This document shows, in pieces, positions 45,063 to 53,589 of a stretch of 54,496 bases of DNA (its first letter is position 1; the number at the start of each line of letters is the position of its first letter). Under the pieces are notes generated by a model. The model saw only the letters and a program-made list of their open reading frames with translations, was not told where the DNA came from and searched no databases. Source of the stretch: Hydrogenophaga flava NBRC 102514. GTDB lineage: Bacteria > Pseudomonadota > Gammaproteobacteria > Burkholderiales > Burkholderiaceae_C. The stretch spans positions 1-54,496 of the forward strand of contig NZ_BCTF01000032.1 in the NCBI RefSeq assembly GCF_001571145.1, given 5' to 3'. Made by a program: the position numbers and the translations under genes.

Positions 45063-47060
45063 ATGTTGTACCCCCAGGAATTCGATGTGATCGTCGTTGG
45101 CGGTGGCCATGCCGGCACCGAGGCCGCGCTCGCGGCCGCGCGCATGGGCTGCGCCACCCTGCTGCTCACCCACAACATCGAGACGCTGGGCCAGATGAGC
45201 TGCAACCCCAGCATCGGCGGCATCGGCAAGGGCCACCTGGTGAAAGAGGTGGACGCGCTGGGCGGGGCGATGGCGCTGGCCACGGACGAGGGCGGCATCC
45301 AGTTCCGCATCCTCAACAGCAGCAAGGGCCCGGCGGTTCGAGCCACCCGCGCCCAGGCCGACCGCATCCTGTACAAGGCCGCCATCCGCCGCATGCTGGA
45401 GAGCCAGCCGAACCTGTGGCTGTTCCAGCAGGCGGTGGACGACCTGATGGTGGAGGGCGACCGGGTCGTCGGCGCGGTGACGCAGGTGGGCATCCGCTTC
45501 CGCAGCCGCACCGTGGTGCTGACGGCGGGCACCTTCCTGGACGGCAAGATCCACGTCGGCCTGAACAACTACGCGGCCGGCCGGGCGGGCGATCCGCCCG
45601 CCGTGTCGCTGAGCGCGCGGCTGAAGGAACTGAATCTGCCGCAGGGTCGCCTGAAAACCGGCACGCCGCCGCGCATCGACGGGCGGACGATCGACTGGTC
45701 GAAGTGCACCGAGCAGCCGGGCGACGGCGTGCCCGGCGGCATGAACCCCGACCAGCCGGTGCCGGTGTTCAGCTTCATGGGCCAATCGGTGCTGCACCCG
45801 AAACAGGTGCCGTGCTGGATCACCCGCACCAACCAGCGCACGCACGACATCATCCGCTCCGGCTTCGACCGCAGCCCCATGTTCACCGGCAAGATCGAGG
45901 GCGTGGGTCCGCGCTACTGCCCGAGTGTGGAAGACAAGATCAACCGCTTCGCCGACAAGGACAGCCACCAGATCTTCCTGGAACCCGAGGGTCTGACCAC
46001 GCACGAGGTCTACCCCAACGGCATCAGCACCAGCCTGCCGTTCGACATCCAGTACGCGCTGGTGCGCAGCATGCCTGGGCTGGAAAACGCCCACATCCTG
46101 CGGCCGGGCTACGCCATCGAATACGACTACTTCGACCCGCGCTCGCTCAAGGCCAGCTTCGAGACCAAGCAGATCCAGGGCCTGTTCTTCGCGGGCCAGA
46201 TCAACGGCACCACCGGCTACGAAGAGGCGGCGGCCCAGGGGCTGTTCGCCGGCCTGAACGCCGCGCTGCAGTGCCAGGGCAAGGACGCCTGGCTGCCGCG
46301 CCGCGACGAGGCCTACCTGGGGGTGCTGGTGGACGACCTGGTGACCCAGGGAGTGACCGAGCCCTACCGCATGTTCACCAGCCGGGCCGAGTTCCGCCTG
46401 CAGCTGCGCGAGGACAACGCCGACATGCGCCTGACCGAGCAGGGCCGCTTACTGGGCCTGGTGGACGACGCCCGCTGGGGCGCTTTCAGCCGCAAGCGCG
46501 ATGCTGTTTCACGTGAAACAGAGCGCCTGAAATCGACCTGGGTGAACCCGCGCATCCTCGAAGCCGCCGAGTCCGAGCGCGTGCTGGGCAAGGCCATTGA
46601 GCGCGAATACAACCTGTTCGACCTGCTGCGCCGGCCGGGTGTGTCGTACCCGGTCCTGATGGGCATGGGCGAAGGCCGCTGGGCGCCAGCGGCCAAAGCA
46701 GGCGACGAAGACGCCCGCCCCGTGGTTTCACGTGAAACACTGGGCGAGCTGCACGACGCGGTGGTGGAGCAGGTGGAGATCGCGGCCAAGTACTCGGGCT
46801 ACATCGACCGGCAGAAGGACGAAGTGGAGCGTGCATCGCACTACGAACACCTGAAGCTGCCGGCCGATCTGGACTACGCGCAGGTCACAGCGCTGTCGTT
46901 CGAGGCGAGGCAGAAGCTGGCCAAGCACCGGCCGGAGACGCTGGGCCAGGCCTCGCGCATCTCGGGCATCACCCCGGCCAGCATTTCGCTGCTGATGATT
47001 CACCTGAAGAAGGGTGGGTTCAAGGGCTTTGCCCGCACCACGGAAGAGCAGGGCGCATGA
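45063..47060 (+). CDS. mnmG: tRNA uridine-5-carboxymethylaminomethyl modification enzyme
   Basis: The 665-residue FAD enzyme has [53 protein letters not shown]-like [11 protein letters not shown] and [16 protein letters not shown], all typical of MnmG/GidA. With MnmE it modifies the wobble uridine of several tRNAs. The start has no ribosome site; an AT-rich TATATATATG precedes it. Two parS sites lie inside the coding region and encode VSRETE and VVSRETL. Its stop overlaps the rsmG start (ATGA). Confidence 0.97.
   Translation: MLYPQEFDVIVVGGGHAGTEAALAAARMGCATLLLTHNIETLGQMSCNPSIGGIGKGHLVKEVDALGGAMALATDEGGIQFRILNSSKGPAVRATRAQADRILYKAAIRRMLESQPNLWLFQQAVDDLMVEGDRVVGAVTQVGIRFRSRTVVLTAGTFLDGKIHVGLNNYAAGRAGDPPAVSLSARLKELNLPQGRLKTGTPPRIDGRTIDWSKCTEQPGDGVPGGMNPDQPVPVFSFMGQSVLHPKQVPCWITRTNQRTHDIIRSGFDRSPMFTGKIEGVGPRYCPSVEDKINRFADKDSHQIFLEPEGLTTHEVYPNGISTSLPFDIQYALVRSMPGLENAHILRPGYAIEYDYFDPRSLKASFETKQIQGLFFAGQINGTTGYEEAAAQGLFAGLNAALQCQGKDAWLPRRDEAYLGVLVDDLVTQGVTEPYRMFTSRAEFRLQLREDNADMRLTEQGRLLGLVDDARWGAFSRKRDAVSRETERLKSTWVNPRILEAAESERVLGKAIEREYNLFDLLRRPGVSYPVLMGMGEGRWAPAAKAGDEDARPVVSRETLGELHDAVVEQVEIAAKYSGYIDRQKDEVERASHYEHLKLPADLDYAQVTALSFEARQKLAKHRPETLGQASRISGITPASISLLMIHLKKGGFKGFARTTEEQGA
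46505..46520. other. parS site 2, inside mnmG
   Basis: TGTTTCACGTGAAACA, perfect consensus, inside the mnmG coding sequence in the segment for VSRETE. Confidence 0.93.
46724..46739. other. parS site 3, inside mnmG
   Basis: GGTTTCACGTGAAACA: one mismatch at the outermost base, with the GTTTCACGTGAAAC core intact. Confidence 0.9.
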
Positions 47061-47722
47061 GCGCGGTGAACCTGAAGCCGGCGCTCGAAGCCGGGCTGCA
47101 CGAACTCGGCCTGAACCTGTCGGACATCCAGGTCGATCAACTGCTCGCCTACCAGGACCTGATCGCCAAGTGGAACAAGGTCTACAACCTGACCGCGGTG
47201 CGCGATCCGCAGGAGATGCTGACGCACCACCTGCTGGACAGCCTGGCGGCGATCCAGCCGCTGCTTCGGCAGACGGACGGGCAACCCATCAAGCTTTTGG
47301 ATGTGGGCTCAGGTGGCGGGCTGCCGGGGGTGGTGATCGCCATCACCTGCCCGCAGATTGACGTGCATTGCGTGGACACGGTGCTCAAGAAAGCGACCTT
47401 CATCCAGCAGGTGGCGGCGTCGCTCAAGCTGCCGAACCTGCGCGGGATTCATGCGCGGGTGGAGTCGCTGAAGGCGGAGGAGGGGAGCGGCTACGACGTG
47501 GTCTGCTCGCGGGCTTTTGCCTCGCTGGTGGACTTCACGACCTGGTCGCGTGCGGCGCTGAAGCCGGGGGCGGTGTGGATGGCGATGAAGGGCAAGCACC
47601 CTGCGGACGAACTGTCTGCGCTGCCGGCGGATGTGTCGGTGTTTCACGTGGAACAGTTGGTGGTGCCGGGGCTTCAGGCTGATCGGTGCATCGTCTGGCT
47701 GCGGCCTGCTGCTTCGGCTTAA
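47057..47722 (+). CDS. rsmG: 16S rRNA (guanine-527-N7)-methyltransferase
   Basis: The 221-residue AdoMet enzyme has [25 protein letters not shown], the SAM-binding [14 protein letters not shown] and VCSRAFASL, all hallmarks of RsmG/GidB. It methylates G527 of 16S rRNA. It overlaps the mnmG stop by four bases, the usual arrangement near the chromosomal partition locus. A degenerate parS site lies near its 3' end. Confidence 0.97.
   Translation: MSAVNLKPALEAGLHELGLNLSDIQVDQLLAYQDLIAKWNKVYNLTAVRDPQEMLTHHLLDSLAAIQPLLRQTDGQPIKLLDVGSGGGLPGVVIAITCPQIDVHCVDTVLKKATFIQQVAASLKLPNLRGIHARVESLKAEEGSGYDVVCSRAFASLVDFTTWSRAALKPGAVWMAMKGKHPADELSALPADVSVFHVEQLVVPGLQADRCIVWLRPAASA
47640..47655. other. parS-like site 4, inside rsmG
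   Basis: TGTTTCACGTGGAACA, one mismatch from consensus (A to G in the right arm), within the rsmG coding sequence (VFHVEQ). Confidence 0.75.
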
Positions 47723-48184
47723 GTCCTGCTTCTCGTTGAGACATCGCGCCAGGCCATTGGCGACATGCGCGTTCTCCGGCCTACGCTCGCGGGGAGAGGC
47801 CCGGGTCCGCTGAGACCCTTTCGTCAACACCGGGCCTGAGTGCCGCCGCGCGGGCAACCGCGAATGGGGCCTGCGCCCGCGCACATCGCCAACGGCCTGC
47901 GAGAAGCAATGTTGGTGCACCACCGGGTTGTGCGCACAGGTAAACCCTGGAGGGGCTGTGGCGTGTGGATGGGCGGCGGGACGATTCGCGGTTGCCACAG
48001 AGCGGGTGGACCAGCGCGGAGTTGACGAAGTAACGCGGGCGCACAGACCCAGCCGCCCGCGAGCGAGACCAGAGCCCAGCCACACGACGCAGCCCCCTCT
48101 GAAGCAACGTTGGAGAGAAACGCGGAATGGAAACACAAGCCCCTCACGTAAACTCGACCGCTCCACCCCCAGAGAAAGCCCCCC
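47723..48184. other. intergenic region, no gene recognised
   Basis: About 460 bases between rsmG and the LysE gene. Open frames exist on both strands but show no conserved motif, ribosome site or consistent codon pattern. A TAAACT box at about 48149 could be the -10 of the LysE-parA transcript. No DnaA-box cluster was seen. Confidence 0.5.
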
Positions 48185-48799
48185 ATGTTCGGCATCGCTG
48201 ACTACGGCGCCTTCGTCGCCGCCATCGTCCTGTTCCTCGCCATCCCCGGCCCGGGCAACCTCGCCCTCATCACCTCCACAGGCAAAGGCGGTATCCGCGG
48301 CGGCATGGCGGCCACTTTCGGCGTCATCGCCGGCGACCAGGTCCTGATGTGGCTGGCCGTGGCCGGCGTGGCCGCGCTGCTCGCCGCCTACCCGACCGCT
48401 TTCAGCTTCGTGCAATGGGCCGGCGCCGCCTACCTCGCCTGGCTGGGCTGGAAAATGCTCACCGCCAAACCCGGCGACGCGCCCGTGCTCAACATCCGCC
48501 CCAGCCAGTTCTTCCGGCAGGCCGTCACCATCACCCTGCTCAATCCCAAGGCCATCGTCTTCTACATGGCCTTCTTCCCGCTCTTCGTCGACCCGACGCG
48601 CCACCAGGGCCTGATCACCTTTGGCGCCATGGCCGCGACCATCGCCTTCCTGACCTTCCTCTACGGTCTGACGGTCGTGCTGCTGACCCACTTCCTGGCC
48701 GAACGCATGCGCGCCAACCCGCGCATCACCCAGACGCTGAACAAGCTCGCCGGCGTCTTCCTCATCGGCTTCGGCGTCAAGCTGGCCATCTCCAAATAA
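48185..48799 (+). CDS. LysE/RhtB-family exporter
   Basis: The 204-residue protein has about six helices and the family motif IPGPGNLALITSTGKGGIRGG near residues 20-40, with LLNPKAIVFYMAFFP near 120. It exports amino acids or related metabolites; the substrate is unknown. It lies directly upstream of parA (18-base gap) and may be co-transcribed with it. Confidence 0.92.
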   Translation: MFGIADYGAFVAAIVLFLAIPGPGNLALITSTGKGGIRGGMAATFGVIAGDQVLMWLAVAGVAALLAAYPTAFSFVQWAGAAYLAWLGWKMLTAKPGDAPVLNIRPSQFFRQAVTITLLNPKAIVFYMAFFPLFVDPTRHQGLITFGAMAATIAFLTFLYGLTVVLLTHFLAERMRANPRITQTLNKLAGVFLIGFGVKLAISK

Positions 48800-48817
48800 G
48801 CGACCGGGTTCGACCAC

Positions 48818-49588
48818 ATGGCCAAGATTTTCTGTGTCGCCAACCAGAAGGGCGGCGTCGGCAAGACCACCACCACCGTCAACCTTGCGGCTGGTCTGGC
48901 CAAGGTGGGGCAGCGCGTGCTGATGGTCGACCTGGACCCGCAGGGCAACGCCACCATGGGGTCGGGCGTGGACAAGCGCAGCATGGAGCTGTCGGTCTAC
49001 GACGTGCTGCTGGAGTCGGCTTCGGTGGCCGAGGCTGCCATCCACTCCGAAAAATGCGGCTACCACGTGCTGGGCGCCAACCGCGAACTGGCTGGTGCCG
49101 AGGTCGAACTGGTCGAACTGGAGCGCCGCGACCAGCGCCTGAAGGCCGCGCTGGCCGCGGTGGATGCCGACTACGACTTCGTGCTCATCGACTGCCCGCC
49201 GTCGCTGTCCATGCTCACGCTCAACGGCCTGTGCTCGGCGCACGGCGTCATCGTGCCCATGCAGTGCGAGTACTTCGCGCTCGAAGGCCTGACCGACCTG
49301 GTCAACACCATCAAGCAGGTGCACGCCAACCTCAACCCCGACCTGCAGATCATCGGCCTGCTGCGCGTCATGTACGACCCGCGCATCACGCTGCAGCAGC
49401 AGGTGAGCGACCAGCTCAAGGCCCACTTCGGCGACAAGGTGTTCGACACCGTCATCCCGCGCAACGTGCGCCTGGCCGAGGCACCCAGCTACGGCCTGCC
49501 TGGGGTGGTGTTCGACCCGTCGGCCCGTGGCAGCCAGGCCTTCGTGGTCTTTGCCACGGAGATGGTGGACCGCATCCAGAAGATGTGA
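48818..49588 (+). CDS. parA: chromosome-partitioning ATPase ParA (Soj type)
   Basis: The 256-residue ATPase lacks an N-terminal HTH, as expected for chromosomal ParA. It has the deviant Walker A KGGVGKTTTTVNLA, MVDLDPQGNATMGSG and VLIDCPPSLSMLTLNGL. It forms nucleoid-bound dimers that ParB-parS complexes follow during segregation. parB lies 1.1 kb downstream, separated by two small genes. Confidence 0.97.
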   Translation: MAKIFCVANQKGGVGKTTTTVNLAAGLAKVGQRVLMVDLDPQGNATMGSGVDKRSMELSVYDVLLESASVAEAAIHSEKCGYHVLGANRELAGAEVELVELERRDQRLKAALAAVDADYDFVLIDCPPSLSMLTLNGLCSAHGVIVPMQCEYFALEGLTDLVNTIKQVHANLNPDLQIIGLLRVMYDPRITLQQQVSDQLKAHFGDKVFDTVIPRNVRLAEAPSYGLPGVVFDPSARGSQAFVVFATEMVDRIQKM

Positions 49589-49617
49589 TGTGAGCGCTGG
49601 CTTCCTCTGAATACCGC

Positions 49618-50169
49618 ATGAAACCTGAAAACGTCCTGATCCTGCCGGGCTGGCAGAACAGCGGCCCCGAGCACTGGCAGAGCCGCTGGGAAGCATTGCA
49701 CGGTTTTCGCCGCGTGGACCAGCACGACTGGATGAAGCCCAGGCGCGGCGACTGGATCGCCCGGCTGGAAGACGTGATCCTGGGCATTGACGGTCCGGTG
49801 GTGCTGGTCGCGCACAGCCTGGGCTGCATCCTGACCGCCGCCTGGGCCGAGGTCTCGCGCAGCACCGGCCGGGTGCAGGGCGCGCTGCTTGTGGCGCCCG
49901 GCGACCCGGAGCGCGACGAGCTGCGGGGCCTGCTGCCGAGCTGGGCGCCCATCGTGCGCCAGCGCCTGCCGTTCCCGGGCACCCTGGTCGGCAGCCGCAA
50001 CGACCCGTACTGCAGTTTCGACAAGGCGCAGAGCCTGGCCGCGAGCTGGGGTGCGCGCTTTGTCGACTACGGCGAGCGCGGCCACATCAACGCCGAATCG
50101 GGGCTGGGCGATTGGCCGGAGGGCGTGGCCATGCTTCGCGCGCTCGCGCCGTTGCAGGGACCTCAATGA
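49618..50169 (+). CDS. RBBP9/YdeN-type alpha/beta hydrolase
   Basis: The 183-residue serine hydrolase has ILPGWQNSGPEHWQSRWE, the nucleophile elbow VAHSLGC, an Asp in VGSRNDPYC and the His in GERGHINAESGLGDWPEG; these define the RBBP9/YdeN family. Its position between parA and parB is, as I recall, common in Comamonadaceae; a role in partition is not known. Confidence 0.92.
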   Translation: MKPENVLILPGWQNSGPEHWQSRWEALHGFRRVDQHDWMKPRRGDWIARLEDVILGIDGPVVLVAHSLGCILTAAWAEVSRSTGRVQGALLVAPGDPERDELRGLLPSWAPIVRQRLPFPGTLVGSRNDPYCSFDKAQSLAASWGARFVDYGERGHINAESGLGDWPEGVAMLRALAPLQGPQ

Positions 50170-50233
50170 GGCTGCTGCGCAGTCCGAAGGACAGTACGGC
50201 GTCTCCGGTGGCTGAAGCAAGGCGGGACACAGG

Positions 50234-50671
50234 GTGGCTGGCGCGCACGAGGTGGCTGTCCAGGGGCGTGTGCTCTTGATGGTCGAGGCTGCGGGCGCCC
50301 TGGCGTCGGTGCTGGGTGTGCCGCTCGCCGCCCTGACCGGCAAGCTGTACCTGGCCGCGCTGGTCGCCCTGTTCGGGTTGGGTTGTTGTCTTCGGTTTGT
50401 GCGCTTGCGGCAGAGGCTGCGCGAGACCCGCCACGAAACGGTTGTGGTCCCGCCGCCCGCGCCGGTGTGGCTGACGCCGTTGGTTGGGCTGTTGTCTGCA
50501 GTCGAGGTCGCGGTGTTGGTAGAGGCCACGCGGCTGCCGGTGCGCGCAGACCAGGCGGGTTTTGACACCGCCCACTGGTGGTGGGTCCTGGCGGGATTCG
50601 TGGTGCTGTTCTGGTTGCAGCGAGGCTGGCTGGGCGAGCGCCTGACCAGCAGGGCGGCCACGCGCTGCTGA
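50234..50671 (+). CDS. small hypothetical membrane protein
   Basis: Up to 145 residues from GTG at 50234, or 130 from ATG at 50279. Three or four hydrophobic helices (AAGALASVLGVPLAALTG, LYLAALVALFGLGCCL, VWLTPLVGLLSAVEVAVLV, WVLAGFVVLFWL) are visible. No family is recognised. It lies in the parA-parB interval on the same strand. Confidence 0.55.
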   Translation: MAGAHEVAVQGRVLLMVEAAGALASVLGVPLAALTGKLYLAALVALFGLGCCLRFVRLRQRLRETRHETVVVPPPAPVWLTPLVGLLSAVEVAVLVEATRLPVRADQAGFDTAHWWWVLAGFVVLFWLQRGWLGERLTSRAATRC

Positions 50672-50718
50672 ACCACCGAACGTTTTTTCAAGAACAAACA
50701 GAAAGAAGGAACCAGACC

Positions 50719-51642
50719 ATGGTCACCAAAAAACCTAAAGGCCTCGGCCGCGGACTCGAAGCACTGCTCGGACCCAAGGTCGCCGACTCGCCCGCCGCGG
50801 CCGCACCTGCGGCCGACGGCAGCCCCAGCCGCCTGCCGCTGGACCAGATGGTCGCCGGTGTCTACCAGCCGCGCACGCGCATGGACGAGGGCGCGCTCTA
50901 CGAGCTGGCCGAGTCGATCAAGGCGCAGGGCATCATGCAGCCCATCCTGGTGCGCCAGCTGGCCGACGGGCCCAACGCCGGCAAGTACGAAATCATCGCG
51001 GGCGAACGGCGCTTCCGGGCCTCGAAGCTGGCGGGTCTGGCCGAGGTGCCGGTGCTGGTGCGCGACGTGCCCAACGAGGCCGCGGCCGCGATGGCGCTGA
51101 TCGAGAACATCCAGCGCGAGGATCTGAACCCGCTGGAAGAGGCGCAGGGCCTGCAGCGGCTGGTGAAGGAATTCGGTCTGACGCACGAGCAGGCGGCGCA
51201 GGCCGTTGGCCGCTCGCGCTCGGCGGCGTCCAACCTGCTGCGCCTGCTGCAGCTGGCCGAACCGGTGCAGACCATGCTCATGGCGGGCGACATCGACATG
51301 GGCCATGCGCGCGCACTGCTGTCGCTGGAGAAGGCGGCGCAGATCACGGCGGGCAACCAGATCGCGGCGAAGAAGCTGTCGGTGCGCGAGGCCGAGAACC
51401 TGGTCAAGAAGATCGGCGCCGAGTTCAACCTGGTGCCGCAGCAGCCCAAGAAGGAAAAGTCGCGCGACATCCGCCGCGTTGAGGAAGAGCTGTCGGACCT
51501 GCTGACCGCAGAGGTCGAGGTGCGCATCAAGAAGCGCGTCAAGCGCCACGGCCGTGTCGAGGAGGTGGGCGAACTGGCGATCCAGTTCGGCTCGCTCGAT
51601 GAGCTCAACGGCCTCATTGATAAATTGCGCAACGAGCGCTGA
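50719..51642 (+). CDS. parB: chromosome-partitioning protein ParB
   Basis: The 307-residue protein starts with the ParA-activating peptide KKPKGLGRGLEALLG. The CTP-binding domain follows (YQPRTRMDEGALYELAESIKAQG, EIIAGERRFRASKLAG, ENIQREDLNPLEEAQ), then the HTH (LTHEQAAQAVGRSRSAASNLLRLLQL) that reads parS, and a C-terminal dimerisation domain. Four parS sites within 6 kb upstream are its targets. A GAAGGA site precedes the ATG. Confidence 0.97.
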   Translation: MVTKKPKGLGRGLEALLGPKVADSPAAAAPAADGSPSRLPLDQMVAGVYQPRTRMDEGALYELAESIKAQGIMQPILVRQLADGPNAGKYEIIAGERRFRASKLAGLAEVPVLVRDVPNEAAAAMALIENIQREDLNPLEEAQGLQRLVKEFGLTHEQAAQAVGRSRSAASNLLRLLQLAEPVQTMLMAGDIDMGHARALLSLEKAAQITAGNQIAAKKLSVREAENLVKKIGAEFNLVPQQPKKEKSRDIRRVEEELSDLLTAEVEVRIKKRVKRHGRVEEVGELAIQFGSLDELNGLIDKLRNER

Positions 51643-51663
51643 GCCGCAGGCAAAAACACCAAA

Positions 51664-51692
51664 GAAAAAGGCCTCCAAGTGGAGGCCTTTTT
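51664..51692. terminator. intrinsic terminator after parB
   Basis: GGCCTCCA-AG-TGGAGGCC with an A-rich left flank and TTTTT on the right. It can stop both the parB transcript and the converging CsgG-like gene transcript. Confidence 0.9.
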
Positions 51693-51743
51693 CCTGGCGT
51701 GGCGCCAGCGTCAAGAACGCTGCGCAGCGGCGCAGGGGGGAGC

Positions 51744-52586
51744 TTAATTCCCGACTTTCAGCTGACCGCCCTTGCCCAGACCACCCTTGACTTCCTGCGC
51801 CTTGTAGTTGCGCAGGGCGATGACCATCTGGTTGTAGGAGTCGGTGAATGCGGCCACCGTGGCCTTGCCGGCCGGCGAGCGCGAGAAGCCGCCCAGGGAA
51901 CCGGCGGCGCTGGGGCCGAACACGCTCAGGGCCGCGCCGTAGTTGGTGGCGGTGGCGTTGCCTTCGGAGATCGCGATCTGCACGCCCGAGCGGATGTCGA
52001 ACATGGTCAGCGTCACGACCGAGGCCTTGCTTTCCAGACCACCGGCGATGGCGGCCAGGTTGCGGTTGCGGCCGCCCAGCAGGCCACCCAGCGCGCCGAC
52101 CACCTGACCGGTCGACTCGTTGTCGATGATGATGGCGGGCTCCAGGTAGTAGTCGGCCGCGACGCGCTGGCCCTTCTGCTGCTGCGAACCGGCGCGGAAC
52201 TCGCCCGAGTTGCGCTGCTTGTCGGTGATGGCGGAGATCTTGCTCTCGGTCTTGTTGTTGCCGATCGAGGTGATCACGAAGCAGTTGGACTGCGCCACGG
52301 CCAGGCGGATCAGCGGTTCGATGGTGGTGACCTGGGTGGCGGCGCCGAAGCTGCCCCACCATTCTTTGCCGCGGCCATCGTCCACCGCCAGCGTGCCCAG
52401 CGGGGAGGCGCAGCGCTCCAGCGAGCTGTTGGCGCCGACGCTGGTGCCGCCGGCGGCAGCGCCGGTGGTGGCGGTCGGGCTGGAGCCGGTGGTCACGCGG
52501 CCGCCGCCCGCGCCGCCGCAGGCGGTGAGCGTCAGGCCCAGGGCCAGGGCGATCGCAACGCGGGAGGGGGTGGTGTTCAGTTTCAT
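51744..52586 (-). CDS. CsgG/HfaB-like outer-membrane lipoprotein
   Basis: The 280-residue product has a lipoprotein signal (LALGLTLTACGG) and a Gly/Thr-rich linker. The following domain (TTIEPLIRLAVAQSNCFVITS, YYLEPAIIIDNES, ASVVTLTMFDIRSGVQIAISEGNA) resembles CsgG, the curli secretion channel, and HfaB. No curli subunit genes are seen. It may help assemble surface structures; the next genes on this strand are a Sel1 protein and a trimeric autotransporter. Confidence 0.75.
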   Translation of the reverse strand: MKLNTTPSRVAIALALGLTLTACGGAGGGRVTTGSSPTATTGAAAGGTSVGANSSLERCASPLGTLAVDDGRGKEWWGSFGAATQVTTIEPLIRLAVAQSNCFVITSIGNNKTESKISAITDKQRNSGEFRAGSQQQKGQRVAADYYLEPAIIIDNESTGQVVGALGGLLGGRNRNLAAIAGGLESKASVVTLTMFDIRSGVQIAISEGNATATNYGAALSVFGPSAAGSLGGFSRSPAGKATVAAFTDSYNQMVIALRNYKAQEVKGGLGKGGQLKVGN

Positions 52587-52653
52587 GGATACCTTCCTGG
52601 TGTCAGAGAAAAACATGGCCGGCCGCTTCGGAGGAGTCGGCCCGCCGGGGGGG

Positions 52654-53232
52654 TCAATAGTAGTACCAGCGGCCGTCGCGCCAGTAGGTGCGGTAGGTGT
52701 AGCCGCTGTACCAGCCGACCAGCCAGCCGTTCTTGCGAACCATTTCGCGCCACTGGTAGTCCGACTGCGCCTGCTCCCGGGCCTTGCGTGCCTGGGTGAG
52801 CAGTTTCTTGGCTTCCTTGTCGCCCTTGTCGGCGGCCATCATCAGCCAGCGCTCGGCCTCGCCCGGGTCGGAGCCCATTTCTTCCACGCCGTACAGGTAG
52901 AAGCGGCCCAGCGCCTGGGCGGCCTTGAAGTCGCCGCGCTCGCCGGCATCGCGCATCCACTTGATGGCCAGGTAGGTGTCCTTCTTCACGCCGTCGCCGC
53001 GGAAGAAGCGCAGGCCCAGGTCGTATGCGGCGCGCGGGTCCTTCTCGGCCATGGCCTCCAGCGCCAGGCGCCTCGGGTCCTGGGCCGGGTCGGGCTGGGC
53101 GGCCAGTTCGGCTTCAAAGGTCGCGGTGTTGCGCGGCCGGTCGGAGCAGCCGCTGGCGTCGCAGATGCGGATGGTGTCCTGGGCGAAGGCCGCCGAGGAC
53201 ACCAGCAACAGGGAAAGGCAGAGTTGTTTCAT
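52654..53232 (-). CDS. periplasmic Sel1-repeat protein
   Basis: The 192-residue product has a signal peptide (MKQLCLSLLLVSSAAFAQ), a short Cys pair (ICDASGC) and two or three Sel1-like repeats (DPRAAYDLGLRFFRGDGVKKD, FKAAQALGRFYLYGVEEM, EAERWLMMAADKGDKEAKKLL). Its end is Trp/Tyr-rich (WYSGYTYRTYWRDGRWYYY). Such repeats bind partner proteins. It lies upstream of the CsgG-like gene on the same strand. Confidence 0.85.
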   Translation of the reverse strand: MKQLCLSLLLVSSAAFAQDTIRICDASGCSDRPRNTATFEAELAAQPDPAQDPRRLALEAMAEKDPRAAYDLGLRFFRGDGVKKDTYLAIKWMRDAGERGDFKAAQALGRFYLYGVEEMGSDPGEAERWLMMAADKGDKEAKKLLTQARKAREQAQSDYQWREMVRKNGWLVGWYSGYTYRTYWRDGRWYYY

Positions 53233-53589
53233 GGGACCACCTGCAGGGGTGTGACAGAAGAAAAAAGTGTACAGCGCGATTTTCTCGCTGCACAGCGGTC
53301 CGACCCTCGGGTGGCGGACCGCCGGTTCCCCTGCGCGGAGGAGGTGCCGGGCCCAGAGTTGGCATGCCCAGCGCGCCTTCGCTGTCCACCCTCAGGCGCG
53401 CGAGGTCGTCGCCGGCGGACGACTTCTTGGCGCGGGTGCCGATGTGAATCACCTCACCCAGTGCTGCCAGCAGGTCGCCTTCCAGCGTGGGTGCGGTGCT
53501 GCGCCTATTCCAGCAGCACCTTCGGTTGCCTGATGTGATTGACTGGATGGAAGTGTTGCGTTTTTTAGTTCCAACCGTCAGGCGCTTGG
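53233..53589. other. intergenic region, possible gene remnant
   Basis: No intact gene is seen in these about 357 bases. One reverse frame (about 53480-53370) reads TLEGDLLAALGEVIHIGTRA and on with protein-like composition but has no start and no recognisable family; it may be the remnant of a lost gene. Confidence 0.35.

Noticed and set aside
45056..45063. TATATATA just before mnmG as a -10 box
   Set aside because: A start site would then fall inside the coding sequence; the AT-rich stretch more likely keeps the start codon unstructured.
47723..48184. Possible oriC near the partition genes
   Set aside because: No cluster of DnaA boxes and no AT-rich unwinding tract were seen; dnaA, dnaN and rpmH are not in the window.
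49489..52362. 957-codon reverse frame opposite parA, the hydrolase and parB
   Set aside because: Low-complexity shadow; the forward genes there are unmistakable.
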